Positions 50,524 to 59,687 of a stretch of 64,000 nt of DNA are shown here, piece after piece; position 1 is the first letter of the stretch, and each line of letters opens with the position of its first letter. The notes beneath the pieces were generated by a model. It made no database searches. It was given only the letters and a program-made list of their open reading frames with translations, and had not been told where the DNA came from. The position numbers and the translations under genes are program-made. The stretch spans positions 1 to 64,000 of the forward strand of contig JBCAXE010000002.1 of NCBI GenBank assembly GCA_038534195.1. Direction: 5' to 3'. The DNA is from JAJFFW01 sp038534195 (lineage in GTDB: Bacteria; Pseudomonadota; Alphaproteobacteria; Caulobacterales; Parvularculaceae).

Positions 50524-50775
50524 AAAAGTCTCCTGTCCTGAGGCAGCTTGATTTGTCTCGCTCTCTAACCCGGATCGGCGGCTGAATGAAGGGTGCTCCG
50601 AAAAAGGCCGAAATTCCCGGAATTGACCGCAATCGCGTGAGCTTTCTTAGGATTCTCTTAGCCAGTTCGCTTCAATACACCCGTCGGTGTTCACCGACAT
50701 TTTCCAGCATCCGGGATATTTTTCAAAGACCACGGGTAACGGTTGGATGCGTATTGGAGTGTCGGGGGACAATCA

Positions 50776-51759
50776 TTGGCTTTAACAGCAAAGAAATTCG
50801 GGGCGCATCTGGCGCCAATTGCGCGCAGCGCCCTTGCGGCCTGCACGAAATATCCGCCCCTGTCTGCAATCAAGAACCCATTGACGCGAAAACTTGTACG
50901 CCGGGTTATTGAGCGCGATTGGGACGCCATGAAGGCGCATCTCGATTTTGACTTTACGTTGACCGACGCGACCATCGGCGGCGTGCCGTGCGTGACGTAC
51001 GACACCACATCTAACGTTACCTCCGATACTGTCATCCTCTATGTCCATGGCGGCGCCTTCGTCGCCGGTTCTGCGCGCGCCAACGCGTCGTCCGTCTTGC
51101 CCGCCTGTTGGCTTTCCGGAGCGCGCGCGGTCGCCGTTGATTACGCCCTGGCGCCGGAACATACGTACCCGGAGCAGCACAATCAGATTGAACGCGTCTA
51201 TCAGGCGTTGTGCGACGACGGCGTGGACCCGAACAAGATCATTATCATCGGCGACTCAGCCGGCGCTAACCTGGCGATCACCAGTTGTTTGCGATGGCGC
51301 GACATGGGTCTTGCGCTGCCCGCAGGCCTCGTCTTGATGTCAGGGTTAGTCGACGCCGCCGGCGCCAGCGATACGCTTTTCACGCTGCGCAATAGCGATC
51401 CGTTGATTTCCACAACGCGTCCGGATCAAGTCACTGCGCTTTACTCTGTCTATGCCGGCGCTCACGACCCGCATCACCCTTATATCTCAGCTATTAATGC
51501 CGATCTCGCCGGTCTCCCGCCAATGCTGATCCAGGTCGGCGCACGCGAAGTCTTTCTGGGCGATAGCGCGCGGCTTGCGGAAAAGGCGCGTCAGGCCGGC
51601 GTTGATGTTTCCCTGCGCGTTTTTGACGGCATGTTCCACCTCTTCCAGATGAATTGGTCCTTAGACGAAACAAAGGCCGCGCAAAAAGATATGGCGGCAT
51701 TCATCGCGACACACGCCAACGGCGTCACTGAAGGGATTGCCGGCGCCGTCGCCTGCTAA
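50776..51759 (+). CDS. HSL-family alpha/beta hydrolase (esterase)
   Basis: A 327-residue esterase of the hormone-sensitive-lipase family. Oxyanion motif YVHGGAFVAGSA; nucleophile in IIGDSAGANLA; acid/histidine near DGMFHLFQMNWS. It likely hydrolyses short acyl esters. Start choice: TTG 50776 has GGGGGA six bases upstream, while TTG 50743 lacks a ribosome binding site; both are non-ATG, so the N-terminus is uncertain by 11 residues. Its 3-prime end overlaps the convergent membrane gene by 35 bases. Confidence 0.82.
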   Translation: MALTAKKFGAHLAPIARSALAACTKYPPLSAIKNPLTRKLVRRVIERDWDAMKAHLDFDFTLTDATIGGVPCVTYDTTSNVTSDTVILYVHGGAFVAGSARANASSVLPACWLSGARAVAVDYALAPEHTYPEQHNQIERVYQALCDDGVDPNKIIIIGDSAGANLAITSCLRWRDMGLALPAGLVLMSGLVDAAGASDTLFTLRNSDPLISTTRPDQVTALYSVYAGAHDPHHPYISAINADLAGLPPMLIQVGAREVFLGDSARLAEKARQAGVDVSLRVFDGMFHLFQMNWSLDETKAAQKDMAAFIATHANGVTEGIAGAVAC

Positions 51760-52156
51760 AGATCCTGAACGAGGCGCAGACGGCCACATAGAGTAGCGAT
51801 AGCTCGAACATTCGGTTGATCAACAATGCGATCCACCAATATTCCAGACGCAAAAGTTCCAACATAAGATATAACGCGACTTGCAGCGCGTAGATGTAAA
51901 ATAAGAAGACTGGAAACCAGCTTCCCTTTGAAAGGCGCCAAAAAAATACTGCCAGCCCGAGATCAATGACGGCGAAACCCGAACTGGCGATCGCGCCTGG
52001 CGCCAAATAATACCATGTAATCGAACACGACCACCCGACCCCCAATGCGCAAGCGGCCGCAACAATCTGTTGCGACCGGGAGTATCGCGCCAATCCGTAC
52101 GTGACGATGACGCAAGCGCCATAAAGCGCGGTGACTATCCAAGTCCCAGAATTAAT
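51725..52156 (-). CDS. Small membrane protein of unknown function, start uncertain
   Basis: A polytopic hydrophobic protein (FAVIDLGLAVFFWRL, FPVFLFYIYALQVALYLMLEL, LLINRMFELSLLYVAVCA) ending in a very basic RRRRRQ tail. The first conventional start is TTG 52093 (122 residues). However the frame stays open upstream and encodes another hydrophobic stretch, TWIVTALYGACVIVTYGLA, reaching ATT at 52156, which overlaps the end of the upstream gene. The true start may therefore be a rare ATT; the coordinates given assume this. No family is recognised. Confidence 0.45.
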   Translation of the reverse strand: MNSGTWIVTALYGACVIVTYGLARYSRSQQIVAAACALGVGWSCSITWYYLAPGAIASSGFAVIDLGLAVFFWRLSKGSWFPVFLFYIYALQVALYLMLELLRLEYWWIALLINRMFELSLLYVAVCASFRIFSRRRRRQSLQ

Positions 52157-52449
52157 CGAACGACGTCCGCTGGCGGCTGCTTCGGAACACCGCCGGTGAT
52201 GTTGAGCGTTTTTGCGCCGATAGCGTCAGCTTGAGCATTCAAGGCCTCGTGGGCTTTTGTCGTCACATCCGCCAGATTGACGAGCGCAGCCTGAATACTC
52301 GCGTAAGCGTCGGATGCGGCGTCGCCGCCCAGTTTGTCCGACGCCGACGCCTGGGTCGCCGCCCCCGCCGCCAAAACACCCGCTAGGCCCGCAATTTGCT
52401 TCTCAAACCGCAAGAGAGCGAGTTGTTCGTTTCTGACGTCTTTCCGCAT
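52135..52449 (-). CDS. Small hypothetical protein
   Basis: A 104-residue protein, preceded by AAGGAAG before ATG 52449. It is Ala-rich and helical (FEKQIAGLAGVLAAGAATQAS, AALVNLADVTTKAHEALNAQADAIG) without obvious signal or transmembrane segment, and it ends with a Pro-rich GGVPKQPPADVV segment. It does not resemble a family I know. Likely co-transcribed with the membrane protein downstream. It could be of phage origin, but there is no other phage gene here. Confidence 0.55.
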   Translation of the reverse strand: MRKDVRNEQLALLRFEKQIAGLAGVLAAGAATQASASDKLGGDAASDAYASIQAALVNLADVTTKAHEALNAQADAIGAKTLNITGGVPKQPPADVVRLILGLG

Positions 52450-52595
52450 GATTTCTTCCTTTCCATTAAAGATTGATTACTCAAACTATGCGAAGCTTAC
52501 AGTGGTTCGGCGGGTCAAAAAGTACTTGACGCAACTTAAACGAGTGTATTTTGCAGGATAATGACGAAATTTACGCCGCGCGATCAGGACGGATC

Positions 52596-52820
52596 ATGTG
52601 GCGGCTGGCCAAACGGCGCGCGCTGCAGGCGCAAGCGCTTGCAAAATCAGTATTCTCGTCGCTGGTGGCGGAAAGCGCCGCCAATGAAAATAGCCCCGTG
52701 CGGCTCGTCTCAGGGGCGACCCCAGACGTCCGACCCGACGACGAACCGCCAATGACGCTGTCGGACCTGCTCAAAGCGCTGAAAGACGAGATCGAAGACA
52801 CCGATTCTGAGGAGCCCTAG
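52596..52820 (+). CDS. Small hypothetical protein with acidic C-terminus
   Basis: A 74-residue reading frame from ATG 52596 (MWRLAKRRALQAQALAKSVF) with AGGACGG upstream; the frame is open back to TTG 52551. The N-terminus is a basic amphipathic helix and the C-terminus is acidic (LLKALKDEIEDTDSEEP). No recognised family or signal peptide. Divergent from the gene at 52449. Confidence 0.5.
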   Translation: MWRLAKRRALQAQALAKSVFSSLVAESAANENSPVRLVSGATPDVRPDDEPPMTLSDLLKALKDEIEDTDSEEP

Positions 52821-52910
52821 GCGCGTCCCTAACCGTCCGGCGGCGTCGCCGGCAAGAATAGACGAAAAGCAATAGATTGAGGCGACGAAGAAAGCCCGGT
52901 ATGGGGCGCC

Positions 52911-54725
52911 ATGTCCGCTGCTTTGCTTTCTCTGTCTGACTTGGCGCTAACCTTCGGCGGCGACCCCTTGCTTGCAGGCGCCGATCTCACGGTACGCCCG
53001 CGCGATCGCATTGCGCTTGTGGGGCGGAACGGGTCCGGCAAGTCGACGCTCCTGAAAATCGCGGCGGGACTGGTTGAACCAGACAGCGGCGAACGATTTG
53101 TCGATCCGGGGATCACCGCCGGTTACCTACCCCAAGAGCCCGATCTTTCCGGATACGCCACCGTCGGCGCCTATGTGGAAAGCGCCATCGGAGAAACTGA
53201 CGATCAAGGCGCGCCCCAGCGGATGATGGCGGCGCTCGGCGTCGATCCGAAAGCGGATCCAGGCGCCCTATCCGGCGGGGAAGCGCGCCGGGCCGCTATC
53301 GCGCATATCCTCGCCAGCGCGCCCGATATTTTGTTGCTTGACGAACCCACAAACCATCTCGACCTGCCGGCGATCGCCTGGTTGGAAGATTATCTTCAAC
53401 AGTCAACCGCCGCCCTTGTCGTGATCAGCCATGACCGGCGCTTCCTTGAAGCCGTCACCACACGGACGGTCTGGATCGATCGCGGCGCGACGCGCACGCT
53501 TGACCGGGGCTTTAAACACTTTGAAGCCTGGCGCGATAAAGTGCTCGAAGAGGAAGAACGGGACCGGCACAAGCTCGACCGCAAGATTGCCGCGGAAGAA
53601 GACTGGGTGCGTTACGGGGTGACGGCGCGACGCAAGCGCAATGTCCGGCGCATGCGCGCCTTGCAGGAGCTTCGCAAAACACGCCGGGAAGAACGGCGCG
53701 CGCCCGGCGCCGTCACCTTTACCGCAGCGGCGGCCACGAGCGCCGGCAAGCGCATGATCGTCGCCGACAAGATTTCCAAGGCTTATGGCGACAAGACGAT
53801 CGTTAAGGACTTCTCTGCGGAAATCGCGCGCGGCGACCGCGTCGGATTTGTGGGTCCGAACGGCGCAGGCAAGACCACCCTGCTGACGCTGCTCACGGGC
53901 CAGATGCAGCCTGACGCCGGAACCGTCACGCTCGGAACCAATCTCGACATGATCTGGCTTGACCAGCGGCGCGCAAGCCTGAAGGAAGATATGCGCGTCG
54001 CCGACGCCATCACCGACGGGCGCGGCGACTGGGTCAGCTTCGGAGAAACCAAGAAGCATGTCTCCACTTACTTGAAAGAATTCCTCTTCAGTCCTGAACA
54101 ATGGCGTGCGCCGGTCAGCACGCTCTCGGGCGGCGAACGCGGACGATTGTCTCTTGCAGCGGCGCTCGCAAAACCGTCGAACCTGCTCGTACTAGACGAA
54201 CCCACGAACGACCTCGATCTGGAGACGCTGGAACTTCTGGAAGAAATGTTGGCCGATTATCAGGGCACGTTACTTCTCGTCAGCCATGACCGCGATTTTC
54301 TCGACCGCATCGTCACGAGTGTTGTCACGACCGCTCCGGACGACCGTCCCGGTCATTGGATCGACTATCCGGGCGGTTATGACGACATGCTCGCCCAGCG
54401 CGGCGCGGCTCCGGGGGCGCCGTCCGGTCCGCCCCCGCAGCAAAAAAAGAAACAAACACGCGCAGCGCCGCAACCCAAACAGCCGGCGCATAAGCTTAGT
54501 TACAAGGAAAAATACGCGCTCGAACAGCTCCCAGCCGAGATGGAGGCGCTTGAAGCGACAATCGACGAGTGCCGGGACCTCCTCGCCAAGCCGGATCTCT
54601 TTGAAAAAGACCCTGACCGGTTCGCCAAAACCGCTGCGGCGCTGGAAAAGGCTGAGCAACGGCTTGCTGCGGCGGAAGAAGAATGGCTCGCGCTTGAAAT
54701 GCGCCGCGAGGAGCTGGAAGGCTAA
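52911..54725 (+). CDS. uup: ABC-F ATPase, Uup-like
   Basis: A 604-residue soluble protein with two ABC domains and no membrane segment, hence an ABC-F translation or ribosome-associated ATPase. Walker A motifs GRNGSGKST (residue about 38) and GPNGAGKTT (about 318); signature LSGGEARRAA and LSGGERGRLS; Walker B LLLDEPTNHLD and LVLDEPTNDLD. The linker RRKRNVRRMRALQELRKTRRE and a Lys/Gln-rich stretch followed by a C-terminal coiled coil (from about residue 500) fit Uup. It may act in ribosome rescue or DNA-structure handling. Confidence 0.88.
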   Translation: MSAALLSLSDLALTFGGDPLLAGADLTVRPRDRIALVGRNGSGKSTLLKIAAGLVEPDSGERFVDPGITAGYLPQEPDLSGYATVGAYVESAIGETDDQGAPQRMMAALGVDPKADPGALSGGEARRAAIAHILASAPDILLLDEPTNHLDLPAIAWLEDYLQQSTAALVVISHDRRFLEAVTTRTVWIDRGATRTLDRGFKHFEAWRDKVLEEEERDRHKLDRKIAAEEDWVRYGVTARRKRNVRRMRALQELRKTRREERRAPGAVTFTAAAATSAGKRMIVADKISKAYGDKTIVKDFSAEIARGDRVGFVGPNGAGKTTLLTLLTGQMQPDAGTVTLGTNLDMIWLDQRRASLKEDMRVADAITDGRGDWVSFGETKKHVSTYLKEFLFSPEQWRAPVSTLSGGERGRLSLAAALAKPSNLLVLDEPTNDLDLETLELLEEMLADYQGTLLLVSHDRDFLDRIVTSVVTTAPDDRPGHWIDYPGGYDDMLAQRGAAPGAPSGPPPQQKKKQTRAAPQPKQPAHKLSYKEKYALEQLPAEMEALEATIDECRDLLAKPDLFEKDPDRFAKTAAALEKAEQRLAAAEEEWLALEMRREELEG

Positions 54726-54893
54726 AACCGTGGAAACTTTTTCAGTGTGTACGGAGCACCGGCCGAACCACGCGCTGATCGCCCCCTGCAAAAACGGTCG
54801 CTTCCACAGGGCGTTCCGCCTATGGTGCGGCAAGAGGCGCTGACGTCCTATAATGGTGCGCTGCGACAATGTCGATAAATGGGAGGTGCGCAG

Positions 54894-56060
54894 ATGGAAC
54901 AGGACATATCCAGATCAATAGAGGCCTGCGCCGCTCATTATGGAGCGCATGCAGACGCCATGCGGGCGTATCTGATCGACGGCCAAAAGCGCGCGTTAAC
55001 GCTCGACAATCGCGGCCCTGTTAAATTTAGTGCGGACGGGCGCCTCGATCCGGAAATCCGCGCCGCCTATTCAGAATATGGCTTTTATATATTCGAAGGG
55101 GTCGTCAGCCCGGAAGAATTGGAAGACTTGAAATCCGATCTCGCCGACTTGCGTCAGCGCTTTCCTGTTCAACCCTATGGCGACACCGACCAGCTGGGCC
55201 GTCCCGCCGTGGGCGCCGGATGCAAGGCCCCGACCCTGCAATGGGTGAAACCGCTTTCCGACCCCCTCGGCGGCACCGAACTATTGAACGGTCGCCATCA
55301 GGTGAAACTTTTTGAACCGACGGCCGCTGACGATGCGCCGGAATTTGCGCCCTACGTCCTGATGGGGCATCTGCAATTTTCCGACGCCTGTCTGCGCGCC
55401 TATGCGCACCCTGATTTGCTGCGCGTAGCGGAAGCGATTCACGGTGACGATTTCGCACCGTTTCATGAGGTGATTTTCTTCAAGGACCCTGGCCTTGGCG
55501 CGGCAGTCTCGTGGCATCAGGACGGCGACACCCATTGGGACAGCCCCGATTTTGATGAAGACATTCACGGCTTCAATTTCATGCTGCAAGTTTTCGGATC
55601 CACAGCGGTGAACGGCGTCTGGGTCATTCCGGGCACGCACAAAAAAGGAAAGCTGAATATCAAGGCGATGATCGACGAGGCGGGATCGGAGCGCCTGCCT
55701 GACGCCGTGCCGCTTCTCTGCGGGCCCGGCGACGTTGTGATCTGCAACCGGCAACTCGTGCATGGCTCGTTTGCAAACACCGGATTTGAACCCCGCATGA
55801 CCGTTAATTTCGGATTTCACCGGCGGTCATCGGTGTTGAATGTCCATGGCGCCGGCATGCATAGCGCGCCGGTGATTTATAATGAGACGCATATTAAGGA
55901 ACGCTCCCGAGCCCTCGGTCTCGCGATTTCGGCGCGCCGTGAGCGCTTTCCTGATGAGGCGGCGTACGAGTACAAGCCGTTAGCGGGTGAGACCTATGTT
56001 TACGATGAGACCGCCAAAGCCAGTCTCGTTGATTACAATCTGAAGGATTTGAGCATTTAG
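54894..56060 (+). CDS. Phytanoyl-CoA dioxygenase family protein
   Basis: A 388-residue Fe(II)/2-oxoglutarate-dependent oxygenase. Iron ligands: WHQDGDTHWD (H-x-D) and QLVHGSFANTG (H), with the 2-oxoglutarate arginine probably in GFEPRMTVNFGFHRR. Substrate unknown; bacterial PhyH proteins hydroxylate diverse natural products such as ectoine. The ATG at 54894 is supported by GGGAGG (54881-54886). Ends overlapping the convergent mipZ by four bases. Confidence 0.83.
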   Translation: MEQDISRSIEACAAHYGAHADAMRAYLIDGQKRALTLDNRGPVKFSADGRLDPEIRAAYSEYGFYIFEGVVSPEELEDLKSDLADLRQRFPVQPYGDTDQLGRPAVGAGCKAPTLQWVKPLSDPLGGTELLNGRHQVKLFEPTAADDAPEFAPYVLMGHLQFSDACLRAYAHPDLLRVAEAIHGDDFAPFHEVIFFKDPGLGAAVSWHQDGDTHWDSPDFDEDIHGFNFMLQVFGSTAVNGVWVIPGTHKKGKLNIKAMIDEAGSERLPDAVPLLCGPGDVVICNRQLVHGSFANTGFEPRMTVNFGFHRRSSVLNVHGAGMHSAPVIYNETHIKERSRALGLAISARRERFPDEAAYEYKPLAGETYVYDETAKASLVDYNLKDLSI

Positions 56061-56917
56061 GCCGCTTCGGATTTTTCGGCCTGGCCGTCCGTAGACGGTG
56101 CTTTCGGGGTCTCGCCCTCACGCGGCAAATTCAACATGGCGATCAGGGAGCGGATCTCAAGCCGCGCGGTCACGTGGCTCATGGTCGAAAGGCGTACCGG
56201 CGCATCCGGGCCGCCAAGGTCTAATAGCGTCAGACCCATGGGAAAGAGTTCGCGATAAATGACGCGGTCGCCGAACCCGCGCCCAAGACGAAATCCGATG
56301 CGCGCGGACAAATCTTCCAGCTTTTCGCCCATCCGCTTTTTGTTGTTCGCACGCGTCGCGGAGACGCGATTGCGCATTACCACCCAGTCGATGCCGCCGG
56401 GCACGCCGGACATGGCCCGCCGCTTGCGCGCCGTCCACACCATTTCGCTATAGAGGCTGGGCCCCAGAATGGCGCCGGTTTCCGGATCGATGCGCGCCAG
56501 CAAATCAAAGTCCACGAAACTATCATTGAGCGGGGTGACGATCGTGTCCGCATGATCGTGCGCGAGACGCGACAGATGCGTGTCGGCGCCGGGACAGTCG
56601 ATAACAACGAAATCGCAATGACCGAGCTGCGAAAGAGCGCCGGTCAGCGCTTCTGTCTCAGCTGCTTTAGCTTCCGTGCGGCTGTCCAGGGTCGACGCCT
56701 CGACGGCCGGCGTTTCCGGAAACAGAAGGTCGGCGCCTTTGAGGTCGCAATAATTCCGGCGGTTTTCCAAATATCTGCCGAGGCTCTTCTGGCGCATATC
56801 GAGGTCGATCGCCGCCACCTGATGGCCGCTCTTCAGGAGGGCGACGACGATATGCATCGCCGCCGTGGACTTGCCGGAGCCGCCTTTCTCATTGCCGAGA
56901 ACAATTACATGGGTCAC
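56057..56917 (-). CDS. mipZ: MipZ-type division-plane positioning ATPase
   Basis: ParA/MinD-superfamily ATPase that forms a pole-to-midcell gradient with ParB and inhibits FtsZ assembly away from midcell. Deviant Walker A GNEKGGSGKST, AIDLDMRQKSLGRYLENRR, VIDCPGADTHLSRLAHDHAD, TPLNDSFVDFDLL, and GFGDRVIYRELFPMGLTLLDL closely match Caulobacter MipZ. Length 286 is normal. GTG start. This is a strong alphaproteobacterial marker. Confidence 0.93.
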   Translation of the reverse strand: MTHVIVLGNEKGGSGKSTAAMHIVVALLKSGHQVAAIDLDMRQKSLGRYLENRRNYCDLKGADLLFPETPAVEASTLDSRTEAKAAETEALTGALSQLGHCDFVVIDCPGADTHLSRLAHDHADTIVTPLNDSFVDFDLLARIDPETGAILGPSLYSEMVWTARKRRAMSGVPGGIDWVVMRNRVSATRANNKKRMGEKLEDLSARIGFRLGRGFGDRVIYRELFPMGLTLLDLGGPDAPVRLSTMSHVTARLEIRSLIAMLNLPREGETPKAPSTDGQAEKSEAA

Positions 56918-57044
56918 GTGTGTCGCGCTTTCTCAGAAAAAGGCGCCGCAAGCCCTCGAAGGCGCCAGAAAATCCCAACCAATCCCCAATAAACCGGCAA
57001 GAATCCCGCAAGGGTTTGCCGGTACGCTATTGTTTTTCGATTGT

Positions 57045-57881
57045 ATGGGGCGATTCTTGTTTCGCTGGCGACATTTCCTGATCACGGGGCTCGCGTTCGC
57101 CGCCGCGCTGGCGGGGGGAAGCGCGCAGGCGGCGTTCATCTTGACGCCGCTCCGGCAGGTGATCACCGCCGACGCCCCACGCGCCACCTATGTAATCTCG
57201 AACCCGTCCGGGCGGACAATCGACGCGCGGATCAGCTGGATTGATCTCAAAGCCGTGGAAACCGGCTACGCCCCCGCTCCTACCCAGTTGCGAGAACGTA
57301 TGAGCGCAGCGCCCTATCTCATTGTTTCACCAACTTTCCTCACCCTTGAACCTGGCGCGCGAGAGACCATCACGGTTTCATTGCGCGGCGGCGCCAAACC
57401 GCCCAAAGGCGAACGCCGGTCCCATTTGCTGATTGAAAGCGATGCGGGGCGCACCCTGTTGCGAAAGGCGTCCGGCGGGATTCAGCTCGATCTCGATACG
57501 GCGATTTCGACGCCCGTGATCCTGCGCGGCGGCGGCGGGAACGCGAAGGCGAAAATCAGCGACACGCGACTTCTGCGCAATAAGGACGGCGGAATGGATC
57601 TGGAAACCATGATCGAACCCCACGGCTCCCGATCCGCCTACGGTTTCCTCACGGCGTCGTTCAAACCGAAAACGGGCCCGAACGCCGGCCGCGAATCAGA
57701 AATTGCCCGTATTGAAAATATCGCCGCATACCCGGAGGCGCCGCGCCGCAAAGTCGTCTTTCCATTGCACGTGACGCGCTTCGAAGAAGGCGTGTTGACG
57801 CTGCGCTATGTGGGGTCCAGCGAATATACGGGGATGACGTTTGACAAACGCGCGTTTCAGGTAGGCGCGCCCGAAGAGTAA
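57045..57881 (+). CDS. PapD-like periplasmic chaperone (fimbrial type)
   Basis: A 278-residue exported protein with signal peptide (FLITGLAFAAALAGGSAQAA). The mature protein has the Ig-like G1 fold of pilus chaperones: YVISNPSGRTIDARISW, VSPTFLTLEPGARETITV, and a second domain ending LTLRYVGSSEYTGMTFDKRAFQV. No usher or pilin gene is adjacent. Some PapD-like proteins assist other envelope assemblies; role unknown. ATG 57045 sits at the signal peptide; an upstream start at 56865 would lie within mipZ. Confidence 0.75.
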   Translation: MGRFLFRWRHFLITGLAFAAALAGGSAQAAFILTPLRQVITADAPRATYVISNPSGRTIDARISWIDLKAVETGYAPAPTQLRERMSAAPYLIVSPTFLTLEPGARETITVSLRGGAKPPKGERRSHLLIESDAGRTLLRKASGGIQLDLDTAISTPVILRGGGGNAKAKISDTRLLRNKDGGMDLETMIEPHGSRSAYGFLTASFKPKTGPNAGRESEIARIENIAAYPEAPRRKVVFPLHVTRFEEGVLTLRYVGSSEYTGMTFDKRAFQVGAPEE

Positions 57882-57886
57882 GGGTG

Positions 57887-58690
57887 TTAACCCGCCGCTT
57901 CCGCCAGCGAAAGACGCTCGCCTGCGAAGCCCGCGACCGCGCAGTAACGGCCTTTGTTTTTCAACTGCTTACAAAGCGACATTGCTTTTTGCTCTGAAGA
58001 AAAACCGCCGCCGATCAGGCGCAAGAAAACACCGCGTTCCGGAATATCGATGCGCTCGACGCGCGGCTCCAAAAGACCGAGTTCGTTGGGAAAGTTGCGC
58101 TGCAATTCGCCCCATCCCGCGCGCGCTTTCTCCATCGTTTTATAGGAAGCAAGATGGACCCCGAAGAGGGCGCTCGAAATGCGCAAACTGCCGGCGGAAG
58201 CTTCGTTTTCAAAAACCACATCATCATTGGCGAACGATTGCGCCACAAGACGCGGCGCGCCTTCAACCGGCGCCGGCGCCGTCGCGAGCGCCTGGTCCGC
58301 GTCCGCCGCGGCAACCACGGTGCGCGTCGGCCCACGATTGGCGTTCGCACCAGATTGCGCCGCCTCCACGCTATCCAGCGCCGCTTCCTCTTCCTGTGCT
58401 TCTGACAGCGATTTTTCCGCCTCAGCTTTGGCCAGCCGCAACCCTTTCATCTCAGATTTAAGGCGCTGATTTTCGGCCTTTAGCGCCGATATTTCAGACT
58501 GCAGGCGCGCGGCGTCGGCGAAGCTCCAGTTCACTTCTTCGGCCCGGTCCCCGGTCAAATCCGGTTGCGCTGGCTCTCGATCGAGCCCAAGCGTCGAGCA
58601 GGCGGATAATCCGGCGCTAATCAGGAGACCGCCGCACAGTCGGCTGAATTTATTGAACATAAGACTGTTGCGCGAACGCAGCGCGTATCG
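57887..58690 (-). CDS. SPOR-domain-like lipoprotein
   Basis: A 267-residue protein. Signal with lipobox LSAC near residue 32; then a coiled coil at about 65-110 (LQSEISALKAENQRLKSEMKGLRLAKAEAEKSL), a variable linker, and a C-terminal domain about 175-255 (GVHLASYKTMEKARAGWGELQRNF... GVFLRLIGGGFSSEQKAMSLCKQLKNKGRYCAV) typical of SPOR, which binds denuded peptidoglycan at division septa. GGAGAA precedes ATG 58690. Nearby mipZ fits a division role. Confidence 0.8.
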   Translation of the reverse strand, partial: RYALRSRNSLMFNKFSRLCGGLLISAGLSACSTLGLDREPAQPDLTGDRAEEVNWSFADAARLQSEISALKAENQRLKSEMKGLRLAKAEAEKSLSEAQEEEAALDSVEAAQSGANANRGPTRTVVAAADADQALATAPAPVEGAPRLVAQSFANDDVVFENEASAGSLRISSALFGVHLASYKTMEKARAGWGELQRNFPNELGLLEPRVERIDIPERGVFLRLIGGGFSSEQKAMSLCKQLKNKGRYCAVAGFAGERLSLAEAAG

Positions 58691-58751
58691 CATTAGCTTC
58701 TCCAAAAACTCAACATAACGCTCTGTTAACGTTTAGGCAAAGGCGGCTTGA

Positions 58752-59633
58752 ATGTCGAACAAAAAAGCCGATTCCCACCTTGGCGTCGCACGCACGGTCG
58801 CCGCCCTGCGCGCAAGGGTCAGCGAATGGCGGCGCGACGGACAGACAATCGCCTTCGCGCCCACCATGGGCGCGCTTCACAAGGGCCATCTCTCCCTTGT
58901 CACCAAAGGCCGCGCCATCGCCGACCGGACAATCGCCAGCATATTCGTCAATCCGGCGCAATTCGCCGCCCATGAGGATTTGTCCACCTACCCGAGAAAC
59001 GAGGCCGCCGATTGCGATCTGCTGCAGGAAGCCGGATGCGACCTCGCCTACATCCCCGGCGCGGATCAAATGTATCCGGACGGTTATCAAACGTCGGTCG
59101 CCATCAGCGAACTGTCCCAAGGGCTGTGCGGCGCTTCGCGTCCCCACTTTTTCGGCGGCGTTGCGACGGTGGTGTGCAAGCTCCTGAACCAATGCCGGCC
59201 TGACTATGCGATTTTCGGTGAAAAGGATTACCAACAACTCCTGATCATTCGCCGCATGGTGCGCGATCTCGACATGGATGTGAAAATCGTCGGCGCACCG
59301 ATCGTGCGCGAAAGCGACGGGCTCGCCATGTCCTCGCGCAACGCTTATTTGAGCGCCGATGAACGCGCGATCGCCGGCAAGCTTAACGGCGCGCTCAGCG
59401 AAATGGCCGCCGCGCTTTCCGCCGGCGAAGATGTGGCGCAGATTTTGTCGGCGGGGCGCGCCGACCTCGCCGCGCGCGGCTTTGACAATATCGATTATCT
59501 CGATCTTCGCGACGCCGAAGATTTGGCGTTGCAAACCGACGGCGTCGTCGCAAAGCCGGCGCGGCTCCTTGCGGCGGCGATGGTTGGCAAAACGCGCCTG
59601 ATCGACAATTTGGCGGTTACGCCCAAAGACTAA
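58752..59633 (+). CDS. panC: Pantothenate synthetase
   Basis: Condenses pantoate and beta-alanine with ATP to pantothenate, the coenzyme A precursor. Nucleotide-binding APTMGALHKGHLSLV (HIGH-like), FVNPAQFA, GEKDYQQLLIIRRMVRDL and MSSRNAYLS (KMSKS-like loop) are all intact. Length 293 is complete. No panB or panD is adjacent. Confidence 0.95.
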   Translation: MSNKKADSHLGVARTVAALRARVSEWRRDGQTIAFAPTMGALHKGHLSLVTKGRAIADRTIASIFVNPAQFAAHEDLSTYPRNEAADCDLLQEAGCDLAYIPGADQMYPDGYQTSVAISELSQGLCGASRPHFFGGVATVVCKLLNQCRPDYAIFGEKDYQQLLIIRRMVRDLDMDVKIVGAPIVRESDGLAMSSRNAYLSADERAIAGKLNGALSEMAAALSAGEDVAQILSAGRADLAARGFDNIDYLDLRDAEDLALQTDGVVAKPARLLAAAMVGKTRLIDNLAVTPKD

Positions 59634-59687
59634 CCGGGGCGCGATCGTCGCTTCGTGGTATCAATCGGAAAAAGGAATTCTTGTCGG

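Noticed and set aside
51725..52449. Possible prophage remnant formed by two small genes
   Set aside because: No integrase, capsid, lysis or attachment features nearby, and base composition does not stand out by eye.
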